DNA from: Halobacteriales archaeon QS_6_64_34
GTDB lineage: Archaea; Halobacteriota; Halobacteria; Halobacteriales; Haloarculaceae
Length of the DNA: 64,000 bases
Direction: 5' to 3'
Assembly (NCBI GenBank): GCA_003020925.1
Contig: PXRT01000013.1
Coordinates: 190,110 to 254,109 of the forward strand
Below, one piece after another: positions 1 through 8,246 of this stretch. A program made the position numbers and the translations under genes. The notes under the pieces are model-generated. The model saw only the letters and a list, made by a program, of their open reading frames with translations. It had not been told where the DNA came from and ran no database searches. Position 1 is the first letter of the stretch, and each line of letters starts with the position of its first letter.

Positions 1-66
1 ACGCTCGGAATGGCGTACGTCTTCATGCGCTACGGCGGCGACTACGAGACACCCGGCGACGAGTGA
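1..66 (+). CDS. C-terminal end of an unidentified protein (partial)
   Basis: The window opens inside a reading frame that continues to a TGA stop and encodes 21 residues ending YETPGDE. Only the tail is visible, so no family can be assigned. It converges with the next gene, whose stop codon begins on the following base. The acidic ending is typical of haloarchaeal proteins. Confidence 0.5.
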   Translation, partial: TLGMAYVFMRYGGDYETPGDE

Positions 67-579
67 TCAGGCGGTTCGAATCTCGACCTCGGCGTCCCGT
101 GGCTCGCCCTCGATGTCGTCGACGACGCGTCTGACGATGCGTGTCGCCTCCTTGCGAACGAGCGGTTTGACCTTCTCGATGACCCAGCCCATAGAGACGA
201 GTCGCGGCAGGTCGACGGCGCTTTTCGAGGCCGAGTCGGCGTCGTACTCGATGTGGAGGACGACCTCCGTGGCCGCTTCGACACCGGCCGGCGAGTCGGT
301 CGGCATTATCCCCCAGTAGCCTTCGGCGTCGATGTCCTTGATAATGCGCCAGTCGATTCGCTCGGGCGGCTCGACGCCGGTCACCTCCGAACGGGCCGTG
401 TAGGTGAGTTTCCACCACGAGAACTCAAGCGCGTATCGCGTCCCGGCCGCGCCGTCGCCGTCCTGTCGCACCCGGTCGAGATACTCCGAGTAGCGCGCAT
501 AGCCCGGGAAATCGAGGAGAAAATCGTACAGCTCCTCGGGCGAGGCATACACCACCGTTCTGGCCTCGATTTCGTCCAC
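67..579 (-). CDS. SRPBCC/START-like ligand-binding protein
   Basis: Encodes about 170 residues. The opening pattern (VxARTVVYASPEELYDFLLD) is typical of the SRPBCC (polyketide cyclase/START) fold, a beta-grip with a hydrophobic cavity: an early strand followed by a P-x-E-x-x-x-x-F/L helix. The long C-terminal helix carries many Arg and Lys residues. The frame stays open far upstream, but family homology begins at a GTG at 579, so I start there; this start is uncertain. It is divergent from the MarR-type regulator, and an AT-rich promoter (TAATATTT near 672-680) lies between them. The ligand is unknown. Confidence 0.75.
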   Translation of the reverse strand: MDEIEARTVVYASPEELYDFLLDFPGYARYSEYLDRVRQDGDGAAGTRYALEFSWWKLTYTARSEVTGVEPPERIDWRIIKDIDAEGYWGIMPTDSPAGVEAATEVVLHIEYDADSASKSAVDLPRLVSMGWVIEKVKPLVRKEATRIVRRVVDDIEGEPRDAEVEIRTA

Positions 580-681
580 ACGAACCAACGCGGTGGTACT
601 CCCTGTAAGCTTTCGGCCCACCTGCGTCGAGGAATTGCCGGAAGATTCCCACGGTGCATGAAACAGAACAAGAAATATTAT

Positions 682-703
682 TACCCTGTATCCGATACGG
701 GTA
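682..703. promoter_or_regulatory. Near-perfect palindrome over the start of the MarR-like gene (candidate operator)
   Basis: Arms TACCC(T)GTATC and GATACGGGTA are exact reverse complements apart from one bulged T. The right arm ends on the first base of the ATG at 703, about 25 bp below an AT-rich box (AAATATTA, 673-680). A repressor bound here would cover the transcription start. Autoregulation by the adjacent HTH protein is the simplest inference. Confidence 0.55.
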
Positions 704-708
704 TGTAT

Positions 709-975
709 ATGAGTGCATCCGACGCCCTCGCCGAGACAGACAAAGCCGAGACGGGGTGGGAGGCCGTCGCTGACCTGCCACCCAGCGCGAAGCTCGTCGC
801 GAAAGTACTGGAGTACAACGACAGCCTGACCCAGAGCCAGCTCGCGGAGGAGACGCTGTTGCCGCCCCGGACGGTTCGGTACGCGCTGACCCGCCTGGAG
901 GACGTCGGCGTCGTCGGCTCCCGCTTTTCGTTCTCGGATGCGCGCAAACGCATCTACACGCTCACTATCGAGTAG
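709..975 (+). CDS. MarR-like winged helix-turn-helix transcriptional regulator
   Basis: A single-domain DNA-binding protein of 88 residues (90 if the ATG at 703 is used). The core reads LPPSAKLVAKVLEYNDSLTQ, then SQLAEETLLPPRTVRYALTR, which is a helix-turn-helix with its recognition helix, and a wing that ends RKRIYTLTIE. This matches the small MarR-type HTH proteins of haloarchaea. The two ATGs are six bases apart, and I prefer 709 because MSASDA resembles usual haloarchaeal starts. There is no ligand or dimerisation domain beyond the winged helix. A palindrome over its own transcription start suggests autorepression. Confidence 0.8.
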   Translation: MSASDALAETDKAETGWEAVADLPPSAKLVAKVLEYNDSLTQSQLAEETLLPPRTVRYALTRLEDVGVVGSRFSFSDARKRIYTLTIE

Positions 976-1092
976 CGGCGTCGACCCGCTGCAGCCATCG
1001 CCCCGGTGTGCGGGCTTCCCAGCCAGCCCGCCGGCATCGTCACGACACCTGCCGGGACAACGTTGATTAGTACAGCGACGTAGACGTTGCGT

Positions 1093-2166
1093 ATGAAAGT
1101 CGTCCTGATAGGCGTCGGGCAAGCCGGGGGAAAAGTGACCCAGTCCCTCGCGGAGTTCGACTACGAGATGGGTTTCAACGCCGTCCGGGGTGCCCTCGCC
1201 GTCAACACCGCAAAGGCCGACCTCCAGAACCTCGAACTCGATACCGCGCTCATCGGCCAGGACCGCGTGAAAGGCCACGGCGTCGGTGGCGACAACGAAC
1301 TGGGCGCCCGGATTATGCAGGAGAACGCGACGGAGGTGCTCGACAACATGGACGGGCGCATCACCACCGAGGCCGAGGCCGTCGTGGTGGTCGCCGGCCT
1401 GGGCGGTGGCACCGGCTCGGGCGGCGGCCCGATGCTCGTCCGGGAACTCCAGCGCATCTACGAGATGCCAATCTACATGCTCGGCATCCTCCCCGGCGAC
1501 GACGAAGGCGGGCTCTATCAGGCCAATGCCGGTCGCTCGCTGAAGACGGCCGCCCGGGAAGCCGACTCCCTGCTGCTCGTCGACAACGACGCCTGGCGTG
1601 GCTCCGGTGACAGCGTCGCCGAGGGGTACGAACGTATCAACGACGCCATCGCCCAGCGCATCGGCCTGCTGCTCGCCTCCGGCGAGGCCGTCGAGGGCGT
1701 CGGGGAGAGCGTGGTCGACTCCTCGGAAATCATCAACACCCTGCGGGGCGGGGGCATCTCCGCCGTCGGCTACGCCAGCGCCGAGGCCAGCGAGGACGCC
1801 GAGGAGAACGTCAACACCATCACCAGCGTCACCCGCAACGCCTTGCTTACCAGTATGAGCCTCCCCGACGCCACCGACGCCGAGTCCGCGCTCCTGGTCA
1901 TCGTTGGCGACCCCGACCGCCTCTCCCGGAAGGGCGTCGAGCGCGCCCGCCGCTGGGTCGAAGACGAGACGGGCAGTATGAAAGTTCGCGGCGGCGACTT
2001 CCCGCTTGGCTCCGACAAAATCGCTGCACTGGTCGTCCTCTCCGGTGTCGAGCGCTCCGACCGCGTCGACGAGTTCATGGAGAAGGCCAAACTGGCCGCC
2101 AAATCACAGGGCCACGACACCGACCCCGACGAGTACGCCAGCGACGACCTCGACTCGTTAATGTGA
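1093..2166 (+). CDS. cetZ: CetZ-type tubulin/FtsZ superfamily GTPase
   Basis: Encodes 357 residues. The N-terminal nucleotide-binding motif GVGQAGGK is at residues 7-14 and the tubulin signature GGGTGSG at 104-110. The GQAGG start and the lack of an FtsZ-type acidic C-terminal peptide place it in the archaeal CetZ group rather than FtsZ1/FtsZ2. CetZ proteins are cytosolic GTPases that assemble near the membrane and, for CetZ1 of Haloferax volcanii, control rod shape and motility. Which paralogue this is cannot be told from sequence reading alone. The ATG at 1093 follows a TTG two codons earlier; ATG gives the canonical MKVVLIGVGQ start. The gene is monocistronic and followed by a structured repeat. 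Confidence 0.88.
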   Translation: MKVVLIGVGQAGGKVTQSLAEFDYEMGFNAVRGALAVNTAKADLQNLELDTALIGQDRVKGHGVGGDNELGARIMQENATEVLDNMDGRITTEAEAVVVVAGLGGGTGSGGGPMLVRELQRIYEMPIYMLGILPGDDEGGLYQANAGRSLKTAAREADSLLLVDNDAWRGSGDSVAEGYERINDAIAQRIGLLLASGEAVEGVGESVVDSSEIINTLRGGGISAVGYASAEASEDAEENVNTITSVTRNALLTSMSLPDATDAESALLVIVGDPDRLSRKGVERARRWVEDETGSMKVRGGDFPLGSDKIAALVVLSGVERSDRVDEFMEKAKLAAKSQGHDTDPDEYASDDLDSLM

Positions 2167-2196
2167 GGGCCGGGAGCGCGCTCCATCGCGCGACCC

Positions 2197-2360
2197 GGGG
2201 AAGGGCAGGGTTGCAGAGAGGTGAGTATACCGCTCGCCCACGGCGAGCGGTTTCACCGAATCCGAACAGCGTGAGGATTCGGCCTTTTTAGCGTAGATTT
2301 TTGCAAGGGGGGTGCCCGCAGCGAGCAGCGCGAGCGAGGACACCCCCCGCAGTAAAAAGG
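2197..2360 (-). repeat. Structured dispersed element, copy 1 (three hairpins)
   Basis: Read on the minus strand it contains a G/C-rich hairpin, then TTGCAAAAA, a CCGAATCC/GGATTCGG hairpin, then ACCGCTCGCC/GGCGAGCGGT-type arms, then CCTGCCCTTCCCC. The same order occurs at 56295-56458 on the plus strand with different but still complementary stem bases. It fills the space between the convergent cetZ and phosphodiesterase genes, so it may also act in transcript ending. Confidence 0.7.
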
Positions 2361-2367
2361 TACTACG

Positions 2368-3708
2368 TCAGACGAGACTGGAGCCGTCGAACTCGGCCCG
2401 TTCGTAGTCGTGGTCCATCAGCTCCAGGATGGTCGGTGCGATATCGTAGAGGTCGGCGTCGCTGATGCGGGCGTCGTCGTCGTCGACGATGAGCGTGGCG
2501 TTGTCGAAAGAGTGCATCCCGTTGCGCGGGCCGACATCGAAGACCTCCTCGCTCCCTTTGAAGCCGGCCTTGAGGTCGAAACCGTGGTTCGGGATGACGA
2601 CGAGGTCGGGGGCGATATCGGAGTGGTCGCCACGGAAGGCCTCCTCGCGGGTGACAACGCGGTCGGCGACTTTGTTGCCGTTGGGGCCCTCCAGCGCTTC
2701 GAGTTTCGCCTTGAGGTCCTCGCGTACGTCTTCGTACGCGTCCTCGCTGACCCCGCCGTTGGGTTCGCGTCCCTCGAGATTGATGTAGAATCGGCCCGGA
2801 ATGAGCGAGTAGGCTTTCGTGTCCTCGCTGATGTCGCCCAGTTCGGAGTGGTCGTCGTCGAACTCCAGCCACCCTTCCTGCTCGAGCCACTCGTTGAAGT
2901 GGACCTCGTGTTCGAGGGTGGTAAAGCCGTGGTCGGAGGCGACGACCATCGTCACGTCGTCGGCGAGTTGCTCTCGGAGCTTGCCCAGATACTCGTCGAC
3001 CTGGCGGTAGAAGTCGAAGAACTCCTCCTGGTACGTGCCGTCCTGTTCGTAGTGTTTGAATAGGAAGTGATTGACCCGGTCCGTGGTCATGAAGACGCCG
3101 AAAAAGAGGTCCCAGTCATCCTGTTCGACGTAGTGGGAGAACGCTTCGTAGCGTTTCTCCAGGGTCTTGTGGGCGTCCTCGATGAACTCGGTCTTGTCGT
3201 CGTCGTGGCCGAGTTTGGCGTTGACGTCGATGCGGTAGTTGTCGGCCTGGAGGTGGTCACGCAGGTCGTCGGGGTAGGCTGCCTTGTCGACGCCCGGGGA
3301 GAGAAAGCCCGAGACCATCCGCTGGACGTTGCGCTGTGGCGGGAAGGTGACGGGGACGTTCAATACGGTGGCGTCGCGACCGTCCTCGGTGATGCGGTCC
3401 CACAGTCGGGTAGCCTGGACGTCCCGACCCATGGGGACGTAAGTGTCGTACGACCCGATTTCGCGGTCTTGGAACCCGTAGACGCCGGTCCCGCCCGGGT
3501 TGACGCCGGTCGTCAGCGCCGGCCAGCAGGCGCTTGACTCCGGCGGCACGATGCTGTCGATGGGGGCGCCGGCGCCAGACTGCTCGAGTTCCGTGAGGTT
3601 CGGAAACACGTCCGGATGCTCGTCGATGAGGCTGTACGGCACCCCGTCGATGCCGAAGAACGCGACACGCGGCGCGTCGTCGCCCTTCAGACGGTCGAAT
3701 AGTCCCAT
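2368..3708 (-). CDS. Alkaline phosphatase superfamily / type I phosphodiesterase-nucleotide pyrophosphatase
   Basis: Encodes 446 residues. The N-terminus has FFGIDGVP with the first metal-binding Asp at residue 21, then PPESSACWPALTTG (56-69), which carries the nucleophile-type Ser. Later come the second metal site VVASDHGF and a downstream VVIPNHGFDL/GMHSFDNA region. This is the metal-dependent phosphodiesterase/phosphatase fold. No signal peptide or membrane segment is seen, so it is predicted to be cytosolic. The substrate is unknown. The start MGLFDRLKGD was chosen over an ATG nine codons upstream because it matches the haloarchaeal family. It stands alone, convergent with cetZ. Confidence 0.8.
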   Translation of the reverse strand: MGLFDRLKGDDAPRVAFFGIDGVPYSLIDEHPDVFPNLTELEQSGAGAPIDSIVPPESSACWPALTTGVNPGGTGVYGFQDREIGSYDTYVPMGRDVQATRLWDRITEDGRDATVLNVPVTFPPQRNVQRMVSGFLSPGVDKAAYPDDLRDHLQADNYRIDVNAKLGHDDDKTEFIEDAHKTLEKRYEAFSHYVEQDDWDLFFGVFMTTDRVNHFLFKHYEQDGTYQEEFFDFYRQVDEYLGKLREQLADDVTMVVASDHGFTTLEHEVHFNEWLEQEGWLEFDDDHSELGDISEDTKAYSLIPGRFYINLEGREPNGGVSEDAYEDVREDLKAKLEALEGPNGNKVADRVVTREEAFRGDHSDIAPDLVVIPNHGFDLKAGFKGSEEVFDVGPRNGMHSFDNATLIVDDDDARISDADLYDIAPTILELMDHDYERAEFDGSSLV

Positions 3709-3813
3709 GGGAATCGTTAGACAGGTCGGGGTCAAGAAGCTTCTTTTCGCGGTCGCGTCAGGGAAAGCGGCAAGAAATCTGGGGTATCGGCTACAGCGTG
3801 CCCGGACCGGAAC

Positions 3814-3954
3814 TCAGGACGACTGGTCCGCGTTCGCCGGCACGACTGTGAGGTGGGCGATACGGGGCGGCGCTGGCCGCTCGCTGTCCGGTCCGGCGTC
3901 GAACTCGTCGGTCGACGGCGATGATCGGTCGGTTGCCATGCGTGTCTGTACCAT
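3814..3954 (-). CDS. Small uncharacterised protein (46 aa)
   Basis: A short frame starts MVQTRMATDR and ends ANADQSS. It is rich in Asp, Ser and Pro and has no Cys, membrane segment or known motif. Support comes from the promoter: on the minus strand a TATA-like GATTATGTAT lies about 30-40 bp upstream of the ATG at 3954, the spacing of a nearly leaderless haloarchaeal transcript. It sits between the phosphodiesterase and ppa in an otherwise empty 370-bp gap. A second in-frame ATG is five codons in. It could be a chance frame. Confidence 0.4.
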   Translation of the reverse strand: MVQTRMATDRSSPSTDEFDAGPDSERPAPPRIAHLTVVPANADQSS

Positions 3955-4084
3955 GGGTTCGGGCGCTGAAAAGATTACCCATGCTCATACATAATCAGCA
4001 ACAAGTGCCGGTATTACCGGTAAAAATAGCTGGGCCGTCGTCCCGGAGTCGGCCCGGCCCGGGAGCGCACGTCACCAGTCCGTC

Positions 4085-4618
4085 TCAGTTGAAGTTCTCG
4101 TCGTAGAGGTCCTGTGCGTGCTCGATGGCGTCTATCGCGGCCTGTTTGTCCACCCAGCCCTGCGTTTCGACTTCCTTTCCTTCCTCGAGGTTCTTGTAGG
4201 TCGAGAAGAACTCGTCAATCTCGTCTTGGGTCTGCTGGGGGATGTCCGCCAGGTCCTCGATATGGTCGTATCGGGGGTCCTCCGTGGGGACAGCGATGAC
4301 CTTGTCGTCTTGCTCGCCGTCGTCGTCCATCTTCATCATGGCGACCGGGCGGGCCGTCACAATGCAGCCGGGGAACGTCTGGTCCTCGACGAGGACGAGC
4401 ACGTCGAAGGGGTCCCCGTCGTCGTAGTACGACTGCGGAATGAACCCGTAGTCGGCGGGGTAATGGACGTTCGAGTGCAACACTCGGTCCAGCACGACGC
4501 CGGGGACATCCTTGTTGTACTCGTACTTGTTGCGTTCGCCTTTCAGACACTCCACGACGGCGTAGATTTCTTCCGGCGCGTTCGGTCCGGTTTCGAGGTC
4601 TTCCCAGAGATTTGTCAT
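4085..4618 (-). CDS. ppa: Inorganic pyrophosphatase, family I
   Basis: Hydrolyses inorganic diphosphate to phosphate in the cytosol, pulling forward nucleotide, aminoacyl-tRNA and lipid synthesis. At 177 residues the length is usual for the soluble Mg-dependent family I. KGERNKYEY (26-34) supplies substrate-binding Lys, Arg and Tyr residues, and the family signature DGDPFD at 67-72 supplies the metal-binding Asp residues. A further Asp-rich DDDGEQDD stretch follows. The start MTNLWEDLE lies about 25 bp below an AT-rich TTTTTAATCC box on the minus strand, which suggests a leaderless transcript. It is divergent from the PadR gene across a 290-bp promoter region. Confidence 0.95.
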   Translation of the reverse strand: MTNLWEDLETGPNAPEEIYAVVECLKGERNKYEYNKDVPGVVLDRVLHSNVHYPADYGFIPQSYYDDGDPFDVLVLVEDQTFPGCIVTARPVAMMKMDDDGEQDDKVIAVPTEDPRYDHIEDLADIPQQTQDEIDEFFSTYKNLEEGKEVETQGWVDKQAAIDAIEHAQDLYDENFN

Positions 4619-4717
4619 CGTCCGCGTGTGCGACGGGGGATTAAAAATGATTTTCGTAATTACGGCGGCGACCGTCGGGCACAAATTACTTATCGGCTGG
4701 CCCCAGAATCGGTGATA

Positions 4718-4729
4718 GACACCGGTGTC
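4718..4729. promoter_or_regulatory. Perfect 12-bp palindrome GACACCGGTGTC in the ppa/PadR intergenic region
   Basis: A self-complementary 12-mer sits upstream of a TTTATAA box (about 4740-4746), in the 290-bp region between two divergent genes. No cognate regulator is evident. It could be a binding site or chance in GC-rich DNA. Confidence 0.3.
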
Positions 4730-4868
4730 GCGTTAGGAGGTTTATAACACCTGCGCGCTGTTCGGGACTGGTACCCAGTTTCGGGGTCGATTAACTGGCT
4801 CCGTAACAATTGTTGATTTCCAAGGTATCGACTACCGTCGGCTGATACTACCGGAACATACGCTGGAG

Positions 4869-4882
4869 TTAACAAGTGTTAA
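4869..4882. promoter_or_regulatory. Candidate operator TTAACA-N2-TGTTAA at the PadR promoter
   Basis: The perfect 6-bp inverted repeat overlaps the TATA-like TTAAATAG, which is about 25 bp upstream of the ATG at 4908, so the transcript is probably leaderless. PadR proteins usually bind inverted repeats in their own promoters, which makes autoregulation likely. Confidence 0.6.
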
Positions 4883-4907
4883 ATAGCTTGATGACATTTG
4901 ATTTACC

Positions 4908-5267
4908 ATGTCAGAGGCACAAACCATTGAGAGTAGTCCCGGCGTCGCAAAAGACCTGACCGCGTTCCAGCAGAACATCCTCGTTATCCTCGCCGAAGAG
5001 CCCCGGTATGGACTCGCTATCAAGCGTGAACTCGAGTCCTACTACAGCGACGAGGTCAACCACGGTCGGCTCTACCCCAACCTCGACGACCTAGTCGAGA
5101 TGGAACTGGTCGAGAAGAGCGAACTCGATAAGCGTACGAACCAGTACTCCCTGACAGAGGACGGCAAGAAAGCAGTGCTCGACCAGCTCGGCTGGGAGTT
5201 CTCGAAGCTCGTCACCGGCGGCGACCGCGCCGACGAACTCCACGACCTCGTCGACGACCAGGCGTAA
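4908..5267 (+). CDS. PadR family winged-helix transcriptional regulator
   Basis: A protein of 119 residues. FQQNILVILAEEPRYGLAIK followed by LYPNLDDLVEMELVEK is the PadR DNA-binding pattern: helix 1, the YG turn, then the recognition helix after GRLYP. A wing follows (TNQYSLTEDGKKA), and a C-terminal helix probably serves for dimerisation. No metal or ligand site is apparent. It has its own promoter with a palindrome over the TATA box. The target outside its own promoter is unknown; ppa, transcribed away from the same region, is one candidate. Confidence 0.85.
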   Translation: MSEAQTIESSPGVAKDLTAFQQNILVILAEEPRYGLAIKRELESYYSDEVNHGRLYPNLDDLVEMELVEKSELDKRTNQYSLTEDGKKAVLDQLGWEFSKLVTGGDRADELHDLVDDQA

Positions 5268-5274
5268 GCGCCCC

Positions 5275-5817
5275 CTACGACCGTTCGGCTTTTTCGACCG
5301 CTAACTGAACAGAGTCATCCAGCAGCGCCCGCTGTCTGTCCGTCGGCCAGGCGTTGCGCGGGAAGTACTCCTCGCGGAACTCGGCCAGCTCCTCGGGGGT
5401 CGCCTCGGCGATAGGCTTCGCATAATGGTTCCCCATGAAGTCCGCGAGGGCCCGAGCTGTCGCCGCATGGGCGTCGCCATGCGCTGCTTGCACGCGCTCG
5501 ACGACGGCCCGGTTTTGCTCCTCGACCTCCGCCCACTCGTCGGGGTCACCCGGGCCCGAGAGCCGAATCTCGACGCCGCGGTCCGTATCGTCGACGACAT
5601 CCGGCTGGATGACGCCATCTTCGACCCATTCGGACGGGTAACAGACGAGGACGTCGCCGGTGTCGTCCTCCCGGATGCGCGCGTCGTACTCGTATTCCGC
5701 GAGCAGGGCCGCCCGCTGGTCGCGGTAGGCGGCCGCCGCGCCCTCGTCGACGGCCTGGCGGGCCAGTCGCGTGAGCCGTTCCACCTCGTCGAGCCGGTCG
5801 GCTGGTATTTCAGGCAT
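5275..5817 (-). CDS. Haloarchaeal rnhA-operon protein, function unknown
   Basis: An acidic protein of 180 residues, MPEIPADRLDEVERLTRLAR and onward, with an N-terminal helical region, a central beta-rich part (VLVCYPSEWV, GVEIRLSGPGDPDEW) and a helical C-terminal half with HYAKPIAEATPEEL. It has no membrane segments or catalytic motif that I recognise. The gene begins inside the last codons of rnhA (8-base overlap), so the two are translationally coupled. Proteins of this type are annotated in haloarchaea only by their position after rnhA. A role alongside RNA/DNA hybrid removal is inference from context. Confidence 0.75.
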   Translation of the reverse strand: MPEIPADRLDEVERLTRLARQAVDEGAAAAYRDQRAALLAEYEYDARIREDDTGDVLVCYPSEWVEDGVIQPDVVDDTDRGVEIRLSGPGDPDEWAEVEEQNRAVVERVQAAHGDAHAATARALADFMGNHYAKPIAEATPEELAEFREEYFPRNAWPTDRQRALLDDSVQLAVEKAERS

Positions 5818-6406
5818 CGTCCAGTGCGTCGTTTGCCAGTTGGTCGGCGCGGTCGTTTATCTCCCGCGGAACGTGTTCTATCTGCCAGTCGTCGACCCCC
5901 ATCAGCAGCTCCCGGACCCGCACGCGCCGCTCGCGGAGTTCGGGGTCGTTCGTGTCCCACTCTCCCCGGACCTGCTTGACGATGAGTTCGGAGTCGCCAC
6001 GGACGTGGACCTCGTCGAAGCCGTAGTCGGTAGCGACTTCGAGCGCTTTCACCAGCGCGGCGTACTCGGCCTGGTTGTTCGTCGCACGGCCGATTGTCTC
6101 GCCGCCCTCGGCGACGATACCACCGTCGTCGACCAGTACGTAGCCGACCGAGGACGGACCGGGGTTGCCCCGGCAGGCCCCGTCGAAGTAGACGTGGACG
6201 CGCCCGCCGTCGTTGCTACGCAGCAGCGCGTCCAGCTGTGCGGTGTCACCGCCCTGAACCACTACCTTGTCGTCGTAGGCGACAGCCGTCGCGCCGCCGT
6301 ACTCCGCTCGCCAGCGCTCGTGGGCGGTGTTGCCGTCCGCGACGGTGACGCCGGCCGCTATGAGTCGCTCGCGGGCCTCGTCGGGGTCGCACTCGATAAC
6401 GGGCAT
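5810..6406 (-). CDS. rnhA: Ribonuclease HI with haloarchaeal N-terminal extension
   Basis: Cleaves the RNA strand of RNA/DNA hybrids with Mg2+. In this 198-residue protein the RNase H fold begins near residue 69. The carboxylates are in place: Asp75 in YFDGACRGNPG, Glu114 in NNQAEYAAL, Asp138 in VRGDSEL and Asp188 in NDRADQLAN. The first 65 residues form a separate small domain seen in haloarchaeal RnhA; its role may be hybrid binding. The start MPVIECDPDE was preferred over an upstream ATG. It is the first gene of a two-gene operon with the overlapping downstream gene. Confidence 0.93.
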   Translation of the reverse strand: MPVIECDPDEARERLIAAGVTVADGNTAHERWRAEYGGATAVAYDDKVVVQGGDTAQLDALLRSNDGGRVHVYFDGACRGNPGPSSVGYVLVDDGGIVAEGGETIGRATNNQAEYAALVKALEVATDYGFDEVHVRGDSELIVKQVRGEWDTNDPELRERRVRVRELLMGVDDWQIEHVPREINDRADQLANDALDDA

Positions 6407-6466
6407 TACCGGGAGAGACCGGGCAGCGGGCAAAGGGGTTGTGGTCCGGCGGTGCGTACGTCGCTA

Positions 6467-6850
6467 CTATCCGGCGAGGCGCTCGGCGCCGCTCCGTCGG
6501 CCCGCCGCGCCGCCACGGACACGGTCGAGGCCCGCCAGCACGCCGCCGGCCAGCACGACCAGGCTGACGCCGAGCATTATCGTCAGGAACGGGTCGAACG
6601 GCGAGAGTACCAGCGGCGACACCACCAGAATCAGCCCGGAGATTATCGCCGCGACAACCGACAGCAGGCTCGCTTGCTTCCCCGAGGAGGCCCGGTACGC
6701 CGAGTGAGCGAGCGCGATTGCGGCCACCTCGCCCACGAGCAGGCTCGTCAGGGCCTGCGGATGAGTTACCCGGAAGAACGCGGGCAGGACGATGACGACG
6801 AGGCTGGCGATGGTCGCGACGAGTCCCGACCACTTCGTGAGGTTTACCAT
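6467..6850 (-). CDS. Small integral membrane protein, unknown function
   Basis: A protein of 127 residues with four predicted membrane segments: about 10-28, 38-56 (ALTSLLVGEVAAIALAH), 66-84 (LLSVVAAIISGLILVVSP) and 92-110 (LTIMLGVSLVVLAGGVLAG). It ends in a short Arg/Gly-rich tail. The start MVNLTKWSG was chosen; another ATG lies four codons upstream. It is a lone gene between rnhA and the divergent nreA. No family or substrate can be named. Confidence 0.7.
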   Translation of the reverse strand: MVNLTKWSGLVATIASLVVIVLPAFFRVTHPQALTSLLVGEVAAIALAHSAYRASSGKQASLLSVVAAIISGLILVVSPLVLSPFDPFLTIMLGVSLVVLAGGVLAGLDRVRGGAAGRRSGAERLAG

Positions 6851-6947
6851 GATTAATATCACCTGTTGTTACTCAGTCGAGGCACCTAATAGTTACCCAC
6901 GTTCGGCAGGGACACCTTCTTGTTTGACAGGGGCCAACACGGGATAG

Positions 6948-8246
6948 ATGCGACTCGACGAGTTCATCGAGGGGTTCGAACGCGACGAGGCCGCCCGGAA
7001 ACGACGCCTCGCCGAAGCGAAGTCCTACGCCATCACTGACCACCTCGAAGACGTCAAGCGGCAGTTCGACGAGGCCCTGCAGGGCGACGCGCTGTTTGGC
7101 TCGACGGCCCCCGAGATTTTCGTCGGGCGCTCGGGGTATCCGAACGTCTCGACGGGGCTGCTCTCGCCGGTCGACCGCGACGCCGCCCCAGCGGGGTACG
7201 CCACGAGCGGCGACTGGTACAGCGAGGGACTGGGCATCGAGGACGTCCTCCAGCGCCGGACGGGGATGTTGAACTCGACGCGTCAGACGCCCGTCGACGC
7301 GGTCCAGACCGGCGGCCGTCGAGGGCGTGACACCGGGAGCGCCTACGACGTGTGGGAGGGCTTTGTCGGCGTCCAGCGCGAGGTCGCCATCGCCGACCAT
7401 CCGGTCGACGTGGAGGTCGGCCTGGACGGGAAACCCGACCTCGACGTCTCCTTCGACGACGTGGGAACGCCGACCGGTCCCCGAGTGACGGCGACCGGGG
7501 CGGACCTCACCGAAAATCCCCACGTCCCAAAGTCCGTCGAGAAGACCCTCGCCGACGACGACTGGCAGGCCCAGGGCGCGATGACCTATCTCTATCGTCG
7601 GGGCTTTGACGTCTACGACATCAACACCATCCTCTCGGCGGGCGCGCTGGGCCGGGCCAGCGAGCGGTCGCTGGTGCCGACGCGGTGGTCGATTACGGCG
7701 GTCGACGACACCGTCGGCCGGTATCTCCGTGGCACGCTCAGGAACAGCGACACTATCGACAAGCCGGAACTCCGGTACAACGAGTACATGGGCAACCGGT
7801 ACTGGGTGGTCCTCTCGCCGGGCCGCTGGGAGTTCGAGCTCGTCGAGATGAAGTCGCCGGGCAGCGTCTGGAACCCCCGGCCCGAGACGGGCTATTACAT
7901 GTCGAGCGCCCACGAGGGGTACGAGGGCCGCACGAGCTACGTCGAGGAGACCGCCGGGGCCTACTACGCCGCCCGCCTGGGCGCGCTGGAACACCTCCAG
8001 GAGCGAGGGCGCCAGGCGAAGTGTCTCGTCCTGCGGGAGATAACCGACGAGTACTGGGCGCCCGTCGGCGTCTGGCAGGTTCGCGAAGGCGTGCGTAACG
8101 CCTTCGAGGGCGAGCCCGGTGTCGGCCAGACGTTCGGCGAGACCCTGGACGCGGTCGCCGACCGGCTACCCGTGCCGATGGGCGCGCTCCGGCGGAAATC
8201 CGAACTCGTCGCCGGGCTGCAGTCACAGCTCTCGGAGTTCGAGTAG
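6948..8246 (+). CDS. nreA: NreA-type archaeal DNA repair protein with C-terminal PCNA-interacting motif
   Basis: A 432-residue member of the archaeal Nre family, which in Haloferax volcanii acts in repair of mitomycin-C-type damage together with PCNA. The sequence shows the family's conserved central blocks (GYPNVSTGLLSP; LGIEDVLQRRTGMLNS) and long C-terminal half. It ends QSQLSEF at 425-431, which fits the QxxLxxF PIP-box that docks on PCNA. No N-terminal four-Cys zinc finger is present, which puts it in the NreA rather than the NreB group. It is monocistronic, and a TATA-like AATATCAC lies in the promoter shared with the membrane protein gene. Confidence 0.9.
   Translation: MRLDEFIEGFERDEAARKRRLAEAKSYAITDHLEDVKRQFDEALQGDALFGSTAPEIFVGRSGYPNVSTGLLSPVDRDAAPAGYATSGDWYSEGLGIEDVLQRRTGMLNSTRQTPVDAVQTGGRRGRDTGSAYDVWEGFVGVQREVAIADHPVDVEVGLDGKPDLDVSFDDVGTPTGPRVTATGADLTENPHVPKSVEKTLADDDWQAQGAMTYLYRRGFDVYDINTILSAGALGRASERSLVPTRWSITAVDDTVGRYLRGTLRNSDTIDKPELRYNEYMGNRYWVVLSPGRWEFELVEMKSPGSVWNPRPETGYYMSSAHEGYEGRTSYVEETAGAYYAARLGALEHLQERGRQAKCLVLREITDEYWAPVGVWQVREGVRNAFEGEPGVGQTFGETLDAVADRLPVPMGALRRKSELVAGLQSQLSEFE

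Noticed and set aside
580..1278. Long upstream extension of the SRPBCC frame, giving a 403-residue product
   Set aside because: The extension is antisense to the MarR-like gene and part of cetZ and has no protein-like pattern; homology starts at the GTG at 579.
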